Of a stretch of DNA of 5,393 nucleotides, positions 5,371 to 5,393 are shown in pieces. The position numbers were made by a program, and so were the translations under genes. Origin of the DNA: an uncultured Bacteroidota bacterium. Lineage in GTDB: Bacteria; Bacteroidota; Bacteroidia; Chitinophagales; Chitinophagaceae. Positions within the stretch are counted from its first letter, which is position 1, and every line of letters begins with the position of its first letter. The stretch is taken from contig CAIYVS010000843.1 in assembly GCA_903929655.1 (NCBI GenBank), positions 1 through 5,393 of the forward strand, written 5' to 3'. Below the pieces are notes generated by a model, which was given only the letters and a program-made list of their open reading frames with translations, was not told the DNA's origin and ran no database searches.

Positions 5371-5393
5371 AATTGTGTTTTTCACAGAAATGA
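5371..5393 (+). other. Short gap with a possible start of the next gene at 5390
   Basis: After the TAG at 5368-5370 there are 19 bases and then ATGA at 5390-5393, where the window ends. The spacing would fit another gene of the same operon starting at 5390, but only four bases are visible, so this cannot be decided. A 4-bp hairpin (TGTG-TTTTT-CACA, 5374-5386) lies in the gap. It is too weak and lacks a T-run after the stem, so I do not read it as a terminator. Confidence 0.25.

Noticed and set aside
5374..5386. TGTG-TTTTT-CACA hairpin after the last gene as a terminator
   Set aside because: The stem is only 4 bp with no downstream T-run, and a possible new start codon follows at 5390.
1..5393. 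CRISPR arrays, tRNAs, insertion sequences, long direct repeats
   Set aside because: None was seen on reading through. The window is almost entirely filled with co-directional genes, and the gaps are short.

Overview
The window looks like a piece of a Bacteroidota chromosome, probably from the Chitinophagales/Sphingobacteriales range. The support is an AT-rich sequence, A-rich rather than Shine-Dalgarno-type leaders before most starts, signal peptides ending in an 'AQ' style, and a DUF5777-type outer-membrane barrel, a family I associate with this phylum. The lineage is inference from style and gene content; there is no rRNA or other marker here. Every supported gene is on the + strand and nearly all of the sequence is coding.

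Layout. (1) Positions 1-1311 hold the end of a small lipoprotein c-type cytochrome, with an unusual CX4CH haem motif and its start just outside the window. It is followed after 12 bp by a 315-residue outer-membrane beta-barrel of the DUF5777 type. (2) Positions 1312-1491 are a 180-bp AT-rich gap, the largest in the window. It carries an inverted repeat (TTGTAC-N15-GTACAA) and is the most likely place for a second promoter. (3) Positions 1492-5370 form a tight five-gene cluster. In order these are a monohaem CXXCH cytochrome c, a 78-residue single-span membrane protein, a lipoprotein-type four-cluster ferredoxin (NrfC/PsrB/DmsB-like), a 10-helix NrfD/PsrC/HybB-like quinone-interacting membrane subunit, and an exported protein with two beta-sandwich repeats and a C-terminal membrane anchor. 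The last two genes overlap by 32 bp. The cluster may continue past the window, since an ATG lies at 5390-5392.

How the genes may work together. Ferredoxin plus NrfD-type subunits are the standard electron-transfer half of complex iron-sulfur membrane oxidoreductases: the NrfD protein exchanges electrons with the quinone pool and the ferredoxin wires them to a partner. Here the ferredoxin appears to be exported and lipid-anchored, so electrons would be handled on the periplasmic side, where two c-type cytochromes are also predicted. No catalytic subunit (molybdopterin enzyme, multihaem reductase) lies in the window. The terminal partner is therefore unknown: a gene outside the window, one of the cytochromes, or an acceptor reached through the outer-membrane barrel.

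Most distinctive details: the 78-residue protein repeats a segment found in the N-terminal linker of the ferredoxin, and both proteins start with the same RK variant of a twin-arginine-like signal. The ferredoxin has lost one of its 16 cluster cysteines (Leu99 in the first motif). I do not recognise the set as a named, characterised complex.
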